Part shown: piece after piece, positions 1-7,662 of the stretch
How the letters are laid out: each line of letters begins with the position of its first letter
Numbering within the stretch: position 1 is the first letter of the stretch
Assembly (NCBI GenBank): GCA_049792875.1
Contig: JBARBI010000189.1
Span: forward strand, 1 to 64,000
Reading direction: 5' to 3'
Length of the DNA: 64,000 nucleotides
DNA from: Sulfotelmatobacter sp049792875
Lineage (GTDB): Bacteria; Acidobacteriota; Terriglobia; Terriglobales; Acidobacteriaceae
The notes under the pieces: model-generated
Databases searched by the model: none
Seen by the model: only the letters and a program-made list of their open reading frames with translations
Told to the model about the DNA's origin: nothing
Made by a program: the position numbers and the translations under genes

Positions 1-2
1 TT

Positions 3-203
3 CCAAAAGCCCACAGGCAAAATTGGGATCCAGAAGATGTGCCCTACGTCGAAGGTCCGGACGGCGATGGACCTTCTCGGCGCCTGACATCGAAGGCACT
101 AGTCGTTGCGAAAGGCAACTCGCTTTGGCCAGAAATGGTAGGAGCCGTGAATGAGGAGCATGGTGCGTCGTCAGAGACAGTCCAGCCGTATGTTAACCCA
201 TGA
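3..203 (+). CDS. Possible C-terminal part of an unidentified protein (cut by window edge)
   Basis: Reading in the third + frame from base 3, 66 codons run without a stop to a TGA at 201-203. The peptide is rich in Asp, Glu and Pro and ends in VQPYVNP. I do not recognise it. It would converge on the acyl-CoA dehydrogenase gene, with only about 35 bases between the two stop codons. The other two + frames meet stops in this stretch, but the region is short enough that an open frame could be chance. The start lies outside the window. Confidence 0.3.
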   Translation, partial: PKAHRQNWDPEDVPYVEGPDGDGPSRRLTSKALVVAKGNSLWPEMVGAVNEEHGASSETVQPYVNP

Positions 204-238
204 CCCCAAGAGGGCTGGCTAAGAGCAAAAAGCCAGTC

Positions 239-1381
239 CTAGTCCTTCAGCAACTGCCGCGCGATCACCAGACGCTGTATCTCGCTTGTGCCCTCGCCGA
301 TGGTGCACAGTTTCACGTCGCGATAAAACTTCTCGGCGGGATAGTCTTTGATAAAACCATAGCCGCCGTGAATCTGCACGCCTTCGTTGGCGCACTTGAC
401 CGCGACTTCGCTGGCATAGAGCTTCGCCATCGACGATTCCTGCGTGGTCTTCATGCCAGCGTCTTTCATGGAGGCGGCGCGCATGGTGAGCAGCATGGCC
501 GCGTCGATTTCGGTAGCCATGTCGGCCAGTTTCCACTGGATCGCCTGGAAATCGCTGATCGCTTTGCCGAACTGCTTACGCTGTTTCGAATACTTCAGGG
601 CCGCCTCGTAGGCGCCTTCGGCCATGCCCAATGACAGGGCGGCAATCGAGATGCGGCCACCGTCGAGCACGCGCATGGCGTCGGGGAATCCCTGGCCCTC
701 TCCGCCCAACAGATTCTCGGCGGGAATCAGGCAGTCTTCAAAGATCAACTCGGCGGTATCGCTCGCGCGCAGTCCCAGCTTGTTTTCTTTCTTGCCGGGG
801 CGGAATCCCCTGGTGTCTTTCTCCACCACGAACGCGGAAATTCCATGGGTGTGCGCGGCTCGATCCGTAACCGCGAGCACGACCACCACGTCGGCATAGT
901 GCCCGTTGGTGCAGAACGTCTTCGTTCCGTTGAGCACCCAGTTATTTCCCCGGCGGACTGCGGTCATGCGTGCACTGCCCGCGTCGGACCCTGAAGAGGG
1001 CTCGGTCAAGCCCCAAGCGCCGATGAACTCGCCGGTCGCCAGCTTGCTGACGTATTTCTTTTTCTGCGCTTCGTTGCCGGCAAGAAAAATATGGTTCGAA
1101 CACAAAGAGGTGTGCGCCGCGACGATGATTCCGACCGACCCGTCCACGCACGAGAGTTCCTCGATTGCCGTGACGTACTCCACATAGCCCATGCCGGCCC
1201 CGCCGTATTCGGGAGGAAAGATCATTCCCAGCAATCCGAGCTTGCCCAGTTCCTTGATGGTTGCCAGGGGAAATTCGCCGGCCTCGTCCCACTTCATGAC
1301 GTTGGGCTTGATCTCGCGCTCAGCAAACTCACGGACGCTCTTCTTCAATTGCAACTGCTCTTCGTTCAACTGAAAATCCAA
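239..1381 (-). CDS. Acyl-CoA dehydrogenase (short/medium-chain type)
   Basis: A flavoprotein that oxidises acyl-CoA to trans-2-enoyl-CoA in fatty acid or branched-chain acid degradation, passing electrons to ETF. At 380 residues it has the usual length of the soluble tetrameric family. Visible signatures are the N-terminal helical domain opening MDFQLNEEQ, the FAD/substrate motif WGLTEPSSGSD near residue 125, and the C-terminal GEGTSEIQ, whose Glu363 sits where MCAD-type enzymes carry the catalytic base. The start is a TTG preceded by GGAGGAAC. The flanking genes give no pathway clue. A 3-hydroxyacyl-CoA dehydrogenase at 14.9 kb could act downstream but is not linked. Substrate chain length cannot be read from the sequence. 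Confidence 0.93.
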   Translation of the reverse strand: MDFQLNEEQLQLKKSVREFAEREIKPNVMKWDEAGEFPLATIKELGKLGLLGMIFPPEYGGAGMGYVEYVTAIEELSCVDGSVGIIVAAHTSLCSNHIFLAGNEAQKKKYVSKLATGEFIGAWGLTEPSSGSDAGSARMTAVRRGNNWVLNGTKTFCTNGHYADVVVVLAVTDRAAHTHGISAFVVEKDTRGFRPGKKENKLGLRASDTAELIFEDCLIPAENLLGGEGQGFPDAMRVLDGGRISIAALSLGMAEGAYEAALKYSKQRKQFGKAISDFQAIQWKLADMATEIDAAMLLTMRAASMKDAGMKTTQESSMAKLYASEVAVKCANEGVQIHGGYGFIKDYPAEKFYRDVKLCTIGEGTSEIQRLVIARQLLKD

Positions 1382-1647
1382 AGTTCCTCCAACCCACTCG
1401 GGTGCCGCGACCGCAGCCCCGCATCATGGGGCACTTCAAGCACCCCGAATTGTGATTAGAACATAGCGCTGGAAGAGGAAGAAGTTACTCCCGGGCGGGA
1501 AAGGAAGAGAGTGGTTTGAACCCCATGAACACTGGCGATTCTGTGGGTTCTGCTTCGCCACCCAACCGACCGGATGGTCTGGAAATCAGCCTGCGATGCT
1601 CTTCTGGAGCCAGCGCGGTAGATCCAAAGCAAATTATACGCTCGTGG

Positions 1648-2841
1648 TCAGAAGTTCGTGGAAACGCCGGCGGGTGCCATGAAGGCCTGAAAGACCTCGT
1701 TGGAAAGCAACCGCCCTCGAGGAGTAAGGCGAATGATGTCGGCCTCTTGCTGCATCAAGGCGTCGTGGATCATCTCCGAGATCGTCGGCCGCAGATTGTC
1801 GACAGATTGCCGCCCGACAATCTTGGCTATTTCTGACAGGTCTACGCCCCGGTTCAAGCGCAAACCGAGAAAGAAATGCTCTTCCAACGCCGCGGCGCTT
1901 GAGACCAGCGTCTGCTGCAGGGGCGCGCCGGCAACATATTTCTCCAGGACATCTGCGGTAGCGAAGCGTACTGCCTCATCTCCCCTCGCCGCAAACACCA
2001 GCATGGAATGAGCGTCCACACCAAACCCGAGATATGGTTGTCGCGTCCAGTATTTGAGATTGTGGCGGGATTCTGACCCCGTTCGCGCGAAATTAGAAAT
2101 CTCGTACTGCCTGATGCCGCCCACTTCCAGCGTTTCGCAAGCTGCCAGATAGAAATCTGCGGTAGCGTCATCGTCCGGTACGAAGTGCGCGTGATAGCGC
2201 GTTCCGCCGGCGATCACCTCCCGACCCAGTCGCGAGTCTTCGTCCACCTCGAGCATGTAGACACTGACATGTGGAACTCCGGTCGCCAGCGTCTCCGCCA
2301 CCGACTGCTGCCAGGTTTCTTGCGTCTGGTGCGGGAGCCCCGCGATCAGGTCGATATTGATGTTTGTGATCCCGGCCGCGCGCAGGCGGGCAATGTCATC
2401 GAGCACTATGGATCGTTTGTGCAACCGGCCCACCGCGGCGGCTTCGACATCCACGAACGACTGCACGCCCAGGCTGACACGATTCACTCCGCAGCGCAGC
2501 AGTCCCTCGATCACGGCCGGAGCAAGCGTCCCAGGCGCACACTCGACTGTGACTTCTGCATTCGCGGACACGGAGAATTGCGTCCTTACTGCGTCAAATA
2601 ACCGCTCTAGTTGCCCGGGTTCGAGCACAGTGGGCGTGCCGCCACCAAGATAGATCGAGTCGACCTCCCGCACGATTTGTCCGCCCATCTCCTGCGCGGT
2701 TTGCTGGGCATTCGCAACGTCAGCACGCACGCGCTCGACATACCGCTCGAAAACGACACGCGAGAACACGTCGGACGCGAAGTTGCAGTAGCTGCACTTC
2801 GTGCGGCAGAAGGGCACGGAGATGTAGATTCCCATGGCCAT
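1648..2841 (-). CDS. hemW: Radical SAM HemW-like protein (coproporphyrinogen III oxidase-like)
   Basis: Radical SAM protein of the HemN/HemW group. HemW binds haem and is thought to insert it into respiratory enzymes; true HemN decarboxylates coproporphyrinogen III. Counting from ATG 2841, the 4Fe-4S ligands are Cys12, Cys16 and Cys19 (CRTKCSYC), followed by the SAM-binding GGGTPT motif and a C-terminal HemN_C-like domain. The open frame extends upstream to 2892, but the added residues (RVRGRSRPRK) are encoded by a palindrome at 2864-2883, so I prefer the ATG at 2841, or 2835 just inside it. The length of about 397 residues and the lack of a long N-terminal extension favour HemW over HemN. 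Confidence 0.85.
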   Translation of the reverse strand: MAMGIYISVPFCRTKCSYCNFASDVFSRVVFERYVERVRADVANAQQTAQEMGGQIVREVDSIYLGGGTPTVLEPGQLERLFDAVRTQFSVSANAEVTVECAPGTLAPAVIEGLLRCGVNRVSLGVQSFVDVEAAAVGRLHKRSIVLDDIARLRAAGITNINIDLIAGLPHQTQETWQQSVAETLATGVPHVSVYMLEVDEDSRLGREVIAGGTRYHAHFVPDDDATADFYLAACETLEVGGIRQYEISNFARTGSESRHNLKYWTRQPYLGFGVDAHSMLVFAARGDEAVRFATADVLEKYVAGAPLQQTLVSSAAALEEHFFLGLRLNRGVDLSEIAKIVGRQSVDNLRPTISEMIHDALMQQEADIIRLTPRGRLLSNEVFQAFMAPAGVSTNF

Positions 2842-2863
2842 CGTTTTGATTATCCCACCCTTT

Positions 2864-2883
2864 CGCGGGCGAGAGCGCCCGCG
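2864..2883. repeat. GC-rich hairpin repeat, copy 1 (8-bp stem)
   Basis: Perfect 8-bp inverted repeat CGCGGGCG / CGCCCGCG around the loop AGAG. The same hairpin, in opposite orientation and with matching flanks, recurs at 5003-5022. This copy sits just upstream of the hemW start and is read through in an upstream extension of that frame. No T-run follows, so a terminator role is unlikely. Confidence 0.7.
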
Positions 2884-3002
2884 CACCCGCAAACCTTTTC
2901 CATCCGGGCCGCTGCCTCGGCCATCTATTTAAGGTACCCTGTTGGAGGCGTCCTCCCACGCCGCTCACCCGCTTCTCGAAAGGGATTTACGACCGAGAAA
3001 CA

Positions 3003-5072
3003 ATGGCCCAGGAAGAGGAAGTACTAGGCAAAGCATATGACAGCCGCCTGATGGGGCGGCTGCTCACCTACCTGCGCCCCTACCGCTGGCAGGTGGCGGT
3101 TGCCCTTGCCTCAATCATTCTCAAATCGTTCTGCGATGTGTTGGGGCCTTACCTGGTGAAAGTCGTGGTGGATCGTTATCTCGCGCCGGTGAAAGAGGCG
3201 ACCTCGGGATTGTGGAGTTGGCTGAGCCCTCGGCCGCTGCACGGGATCGCGCAGATTTCCGGGATTTACTTCAGCCTGCTTGTCCTTACTTTCGTGTTCG
3301 AGTTCCTGCAAACGTACTTCATGCAATGGACCGGGCAGAAGGTGATGTTCGACCTGCGCAGCCAGATTTTCCGCCACCTGCAGCGCATGCACGTTGCTTT
3401 CTATGACAAGAACCCGGTCGGCCGCCTGGTCACTCGCGTCACCACTGACGTGGACGCCTTGAATGAAATGTTCACCTCGGGCGTCGTTTCCATTTTTGAG
3501 GACTTGTTTGTCCTGGTCGGAATCCTGGGGATCATGCTGTGCATGAACTGGAAACTGGCTTTGATCACGTTCGCGGTGCTTCCGTTCATCGTGGTGGCGA
3601 CCAAGATCTTCCGTGACAAGGTGCGTGATTCCTACCGGCGGATTCGCACCGCCATCGCCCGCATTAACGCTTATTTGCAGGAACACGTGAGCGGGATGGT
3701 GGTGCTACAGCTCTTCAACCGCGAGCGCAAGGCCTACGACCGCTTCTCGGAAATCAACCGCAGCCACATGGACGCGTTCAAAGACGCGATCATGGCTTAC
3801 GCTGTCTACTATCCGGTCGTTGATTTCTTTTCCGCGATTGCGATTGCGTGCGTCATCTGGTTCGGCGGGCAGGATGTGATGCGCGGTATTGTTGCAAAGA
3901 GCGTGTCCGTCGAATTCAGCCGGCAGACGCTGGTGTCATTTCACATGGTGGCGACCGCGGCCTCACTGGGCGTGCTGATCGCCTTCACGCAATATGCGAT
4001 GCGCTTCTTCCGCCCCATCATGGACTTCAGCGAGAAGTACAACATTCTGCAGTCGGCGATGGCCGCCAGCGAACGCATTTTCAAGTTGCTGGATACCCCG
4101 GTCGACATCGTTTCCCCCGCCGTGACGAAGAAGCCGGAAGGACCTGGCCGGATCGAGTTCGACCACGTGTGGTTCGCGTATCGGGATGTACCCGCCGAAA
4201 GTGTTGCCGGCGCAAGCAGCCGAGCTTCGCTCGGCCGGACGGCCGAGGGCGGCCGTCCCCACATAAGCATTGCTGACCATCCCCAGATGACCAATGCTGT
4301 CACTCCGGACTGGGTCCTGCGCGACGTCACTTTCGCCATCGAGCCCGGAGAAACCGTTGCCGTCGTCGGCCACACCGGCGCCGGCAAAACCACGCTCATC
4401 TCTCTGCTGCTGCGCTTCTACGATGTGCAGAAAGGAGCTGTCCGCATCGACGGCGTCGATGTGAAGGAAATGGATCTCACGGACCTGCGCAGCCGTTTCG
4501 GGGTTGTGCTGCAGGACCCGTTCCTGTTCACCGGCACGATCGGGGGCAACATCCGCCTGGGGACGGAGCGCATTCAGGACCAGCACGTCGAGCAAGCCGC
4601 CGAAGATGTGAATCTTGGGGAGTTCATCCGCGCCCTGCCGAAGGGGTTTAATGAAGAAGTCCGCGAGCGCGGGTCGACGCTTTCCACAGGTCAGAAACAA
4701 CTCATCTCTTTTGCCCGCGCCCTGGCGCACGAGCCGAAGATTCTGATTCTGGATGAAGCTACGTCGAGCGTCGACACCGAAACCGAGTTCAAGGTGCGTG
4801 ACGCACTCGCCCGCATGGTTGAAGGACGCACCTCACTGATCATCGCCCACCGCCTCTCGACCGTGCAGCGCGCTGACAAGATCATCGTCATGCACAAAGG
4901 TCAGGTCCGCGAAATGGGCACGCATCAGGAATTGCTGGCCAATCGCGGCATCTATTTCAAGCTGTATCAACTACAGTACAAGGACCAGGAGTTGAGTGTG
5001 GCGCGGGCGCCCTCGCCCGCGACTGCGGACGGATTCACAGAGCCGGAAGTGACTGCCAGAGGCGACGACTAG
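3003..5072 (+). CDS. ABC exporter, fused permease/ATPase (MsbA/BmrA-like) with in-frame palindromic insertion
   Basis: A half-transporter of the lipid/drug exporter class: an N-terminal six-helix membrane domain (about residues 20-340) followed by an ATPase domain. Visible motifs are Walker A GHTGAGKT, signature LSTGQ, Walker B ILILDEATSS and the H-loop IIAHRLST. At 689 residues it is longer than the usual 580-620. About 40 residues between the A-loop segment VWFAYRD and WVLRDVTF (about 395-435) have no counterpart in the family. They are encoded by a double-hairpin repeat (4219-4258) and a flanking inverted repeat. The C-terminal tail also reads through a second repeat family at 5003-5022. 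The insert is in frame and all downstream motifs are intact, so the protein may still work. Substrate is unknown; lpxB nearby makes a lipid substrate conceivable. Confidence 0.92.
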   Translation: MAQEEEVLGKAYDSRLMGRLLTYLRPYRWQVAVALASIILKSFCDVLGPYLVKVVVDRYLAPVKEATSGLWSWLSPRPLHGIAQISGIYFSLLVLTFVFEFLQTYFMQWTGQKVMFDLRSQIFRHLQRMHVAFYDKNPVGRLVTRVTTDVDALNEMFTSGVVSIFEDLFVLVGILGIMLCMNWKLALITFAVLPFIVVATKIFRDKVRDSYRRIRTAIARINAYLQEHVSGMVVLQLFNRERKAYDRFSEINRSHMDAFKDAIMAYAVYYPVVDFFSAIAIACVIWFGGQDVMRGIVAKSVSVEFSRQTLVSFHMVATAASLGVLIAFTQYAMRFFRPIMDFSEKYNILQSAMAASERIFKLLDTPVDIVSPAVTKKPEGPGRIEFDHVWFAYRDVPAESVAGASSRASLGRTAEGGRPHISIADHPQMTNAVTPDWVLRDVTFAIEPGETVAVVGHTGAGKTTLISLLLRFYDVQKGAVRIDGVDVKEMDLTDLRSRFGVVLQDPFLFTGTIGGNIRLGTERIQDQHVEQAAEDVNLGEFIRALPKGFNEEVRERGSTLSTGQKQLISFARALAHEPKILILDEATSSVDTETEFKVRDALARMVEGRTSLIIAHRLSTVQRADKIIVMHKGQVREMGTHQELLANRGIYFKLYQLQYKDQELSVARAPSPATADGFTEPEVTARGDD
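4219..4300 (+). repeat. Double-hairpin palindromic element, copy A (inside ABC exporter gene)
   Basis: Hairpin 1 is GCCGAGC-TTC-GCTCGGC (4219-4235). Hairpin 2 has a 9-bp stem GGACGGCCG / CGGCCGTCC (4237-4258) closed by AGGG, followed by CCACA. A further inverted pair AGCATTG / CAATGCT (4266-4298) follows in this copy only. The core has the same layout as copies at 6369 and 37196, with paired base changes that keep the stems. It is translated here as part of the exporter, in a different frame from the copy in lpxB. Confidence 0.85.
5003..5022. repeat. GC-rich hairpin repeat, copy 2 (8-bp stem, inside ABC exporter 3' end)
   Basis: CGCGGGCG-CCCT-CGCCCGCG, the reverse complement of the hairpin at 2864-2883 apart from one loop base, with some flanking similarity. 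It is translated as ARAPSPA near the C-terminus of the exporter, beyond the conserved ATPase domain, so it probably lengthened the protein tail. Confidence 0.7.
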
Positions 5073-5078
5073 GGAAAA

Positions 5079-5807
5079 ATGTTTCCGTCAAAACGAGTCT
5101 TCCTGTCGGCGGAGTGGCGCGATCTAGTGATGTTGAACTACGAAGTCGAACCTGGTCTGCTGAATCGATTCGTCCCCCCCGGGACGTCACTGGACTCCTT
5201 TCAGGGCAAAACCTACATCAGCCTTGTGGGCTTTCGGTTTTGCAGCACCAAACTATTGGGGCGGTTCCCGGTTCCGTTTCATGCTAATTTCGATGAGGTG
5301 AACTTACGCTTCTACGTTCGGCGAAAAGAGCGCCAGGAGGACCGAAGAGGAGTTGTCTTCATCGCAGAGGTGGTGCCGAGACGCGCAATTGCGACAATCG
5401 CTCGCGTTCTCTACGGCGAGAACTATGTATGTCTTTCGATGAGACACAACCTGAACACGGATGGATTCACCAATACGGCGGAATATCACTGGCAGGTTGC
5501 CGGCCAATGGTGCAAGATCGCTGCTCAGACCGTCGACCTTCCAAAACAGCCATCCAACGGGAGCTTGGAAAAGTTCATCACTGAGCACTACTGGGGCTAT
5601 GCGACTCAACGATCGGGTGAGACCATCGAATATCAAGTCGAGCATGACCCGTGGAAGGTGTGGGCGACCACAGAAGCCAGATTTGAAGGAGAGGCAAGCG
5701 CGTTGTACGGGCGAGACCTCGGAGCAGTCCTGCAACGGCGGCCTGACGGTGCTTTCGTTGCAGATGGATCGCCCGTCATTGTGTTCATGGGCAATAGAAT
5801 CCAATGA
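5079..5807 (+). CDS. DUF2071 / YqjF-like protein
   Basis: A 242-residue cytoplasmic protein of the YqjF/DUF2071 family; its biochemical function is not established. The match rests on the opening FLSAEWRDLVMLNYEV, the segment PPGTSLDSFQGKTYISLVGFRF and FDEVNLRFYVR, all typical of the family. It begins 6 bases after the ABC exporter stop and overlaps the next gene by 4 bases (ATGA), so the two are probably translated together. Family members often neighbour DCC-type thiol proteins, as here. No signal peptide or membrane segment is seen. Confidence 0.8.
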   Translation: MFPSKRVFLSAEWRDLVMLNYEVEPGLLNRFVPPGTSLDSFQGKTYISLVGFRFCSTKLLGRFPVPFHANFDEVNLRFYVRRKERQEDRRGVVFIAEVVPRRAIATIARVLYGENYVCLSMRHNLNTDGFTNTAEYHWQVAGQWCKIAAQTVDLPKQPSNGSLEKFITEHYWGYATQRSGETIEYQVEHDPWKVWATTEARFEGEASALYGRDLGAVLQRRPDGAFVADGSPVIVFMGNRIQ

Positions 5808-6238
5808 GATTGGCCAACCACGAATCTGAAACGGGGCCTCCTCGCGAAGGCTGGATACTCTACGATGGCAGATGTGGATTTTGCTTTCGCTGGGTTCACT
5901 TCTGGAAGAAAGCAGTTGAGCGGAGGGGATTTGCAATTAAAGACCTTCAGTCCGCTTCCGCCGACGGCACATTGCAGATTCCAGAAGAGAGGCTGCTGGA
6001 CGACGTACAAGTACTGACTCGCAGCGGAAAATTGGAGTCGGGCGCAGATGCTTACCTGTATGTGTCGCGGAAAATCTGGTGGGCATGGCCTTTCTACGGA
6101 ATCTTCCGCTTGTTCGGCTTCAATTCGATACTTTGGTGGGGCTATCGCTGGTTCAATCGAAATCGCTACCTAATCTCTCGCCATTGCTCATTACCGAACG
6201 AAATGGACGCCACACCCGTTGCCAAAGACGGTCGGTGA
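5804..6238 (+). CDS. DCC-family thiol-disulfide oxidoreductase-like protein (DUF393)
   Basis: A small thioredoxin-fold-like protein of 144 residues. The family-defining motif is YDGRCGFC, with Cys24 and Cys27 as the putative redox pair. Members are predicted, mostly without direct proof, to be thiol-disulfide oxidoreductases. Its ATG overlaps the stop of the DUF2071 gene by 4 bases. The C-terminal half has a Trp/Tyr-rich hydrophobic stretch (WWAWPFYGIFRLFGF) that could touch the membrane, as in many family members. Confidence 0.82.
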   Translation: MRLANHESETGPPREGWILYDGRCGFCFRWVHFWKKAVERRGFAIKDLQSASADGTLQIPEERLLDDVQVLTRSGKLESGADAYLYVSRKIWWAWPFYGIFRLFGFNSILWWGYRWFNRNRYLISRHCSLPNEMDATPVAKDGR

Positions 6239-6275
6239 ACGCCTCCAGCGATGTCTCGGGCCTTACAATGCTCTC

Positions 6276-7517
6276 TTGCGCATCCTGATCTCAGCCGGCG
6301 AAGCCTCGGGGGAAATGTATGGGGCGGAACTCATTGATGCTCTGCGTCGGGCTGCTGCGCGAAAACCAGCGGAGCTTCGCTCCGCCGGACAGCCGGGGGC
6401 GGCTGTCCCCACACGAGCATCTTGCACCCCAGGCACGCTCGAATTCTTTGGTGTCGGTGGAGACCGCATGCGCGCTGCCGGGTGCGACACCGTTGTCGAC
6501 GCGAAGGACCTGGCCGTCGTGGGCATCACTGAGATTCTCAGTCATCTGCCGAAGATCCTCGGCCTCTACCGGCACTTGATCGAAGAGGCCGACAGGCGCA
6601 AGCCGGATCTCGCGATCGTGATCGATTCTCCGGCCTTCAACTGGCGAGTGGCGCGGCAGATGAAGAAGCGCGGGATCCCCACGGTCTATTATGTCGCGCC
6701 GCAGTTTTGGGCTTGGCGGCAAGGGCGCGTGCGCCTGATCCGCGACTACATCGAGAAGGCCCTGGTGATCTTCCCTTTCGAAGAGCAGTTCTACCGCGAG
6801 CGCGGCGTGGATGCGACCTTCGTCGGGCATCCTCTGGCGGAGTTGCCACATCCGGACATCGAGCGCAACGACTATGCGGCACAATTTCATCTTGACCCAG
6901 CGAAACCGTGGATCGCCCTCATGCCTGGAAGCCGGGTCAAAGAAGTCCGCATGAACCTGCCGACGATTCTGCAGGCGGCCGCAGAGTTGGGCTCCGCTTA
7001 CGAGTTCCTGTTACCGGTCGCACCCACACTTGACCGCGCCTTCCTGCAGAGTCTGATTGGCGAGCAGACCATAAACCTTGTCCCGAATGCCCTGCCCGCG
7101 CTCTGGCACTCGCGCGCCGGGATCGTGGCCAGCGGCACGGCCACTGTGGAAGCCGCGATGATGAACACGCCGTTCGTGATGGTCTATCGCGTCTCGGGTC
7201 TCACCTATCTGCTGGGCAAGCCACGAGTGAAGGTTCCAAGATTTGCCATGGTCAACCTGATTGCCGGGGAAGAAGTCGTCCCCGAACTCGTTCAGCAGGA
7301 CTTCACGGCCGAAAAGGTGGTCGTCCGGCTGAAGGAAATCCTGCCCGATGGGCCCGCTCGGGACCGCATGCTGGAGGGTTTAGCCCGGGTCAAGGCCCGT
7401 CTTCGCGCTCCGCAGGATGGTTCCGGGATCGTCCAGCACCCGGCAGACCACGCCGCGGATATCATCCTGGCGCTCTTCTACCCCCAATTGGGCAAGACGC
7501 TAGGGCGCGAATCGTAG
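6276..7517 (+). CDS. lpxB: Lipid-A-disaccharide synthase with palindromic insertion near the N-terminus
   Basis: LpxB joins UDP-2,3-diacylglucosamine and lipid X to form the lipid A disaccharide at the inner membrane. Recognisable blocks are RILISAGEASGE, FFGVGGDRMRAAG, PSFxW-like YVAPQFWAWR, LMPGSRVKEV and the C-terminal ASGTATVEAAM donor-site segment. I prefer the TTG at 6276, because it places the protein start at the conserved MRILISAGEASG; the frame is open back to 6219. Between LIDALRR and LEFFGVGG there are about 30 extra residues, encoded by the double-hairpin element at 6369-6408. Reading frame and all later motifs are intact. No other lpx gene is in the window. Confidence 0.93.
   Translation: MRILISAGEASGEMYGAELIDALRRAAARKPAELRSAGQPGAAVPTRASCTPGTLEFFGVGGDRMRAAGCDTVVDAKDLAVVGITEILSHLPKILGLYRHLIEEADRRKPDLAIVIDSPAFNWRVARQMKKRGIPTVYYVAPQFWAWRQGRVRLIRDYIEKALVIFPFEEQFYRERGVDATFVGHPLAELPHPDIERNDYAAQFHLDPAKPWIALMPGSRVKEVRMNLPTILQAAAELGSAYEFLLPVAPTLDRAFLQSLIGEQTINLVPNALPALWHSRAGIVASGTATVEAAMMNTPFVMVYRVSGLTYLLGKPRVKVPRFAMVNLIAGEEVVPELVQQDFTAEKVVVRLKEILPDGPARDRMLEGLARVKARLRAPQDGSGIVQHPADHAADIILALFYPQLGKTLGRES
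6369..6413 (+). repeat. Double-hairpin palindromic element, copy B (inside lpxB)
   Basis: Hairpin 1 is GCGGAGC-TTC-GCTCCGC (6369-6385). Hairpin 2 is GGACAGCCG-GGGG-CGGCTGTCC (6387-6408), then CCACA. Spacing between the two hairpins is identical to copy A (18 bases start to start). Stem positions differ from copy A in matched pairs. It is translated as part of LpxB (AELRSAGQPGAAVPT), in a different frame from copy A. Confidence 0.88.
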
Positions 7518-7662
7518 CCCCTAAGGCCCGAGGGCGAGACCGCAGGCAGGATGCCGACGCCACGAATTCACTCCGTCGGCGAACAACTTGTGCTCCAACC
7601 ATCTTTTACGTCAGAATCTTCATCATAGGAAATGGGTTATTATTTCCTGGAGACTCTCCTGA

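Noticed and set aside
4381..4700. Degenerate nucleotide-binding site in the ABC exporter because of the insertion
   Set aside because: Walker A, signature, Walker B and H-loop are all intact downstream of the insertion.
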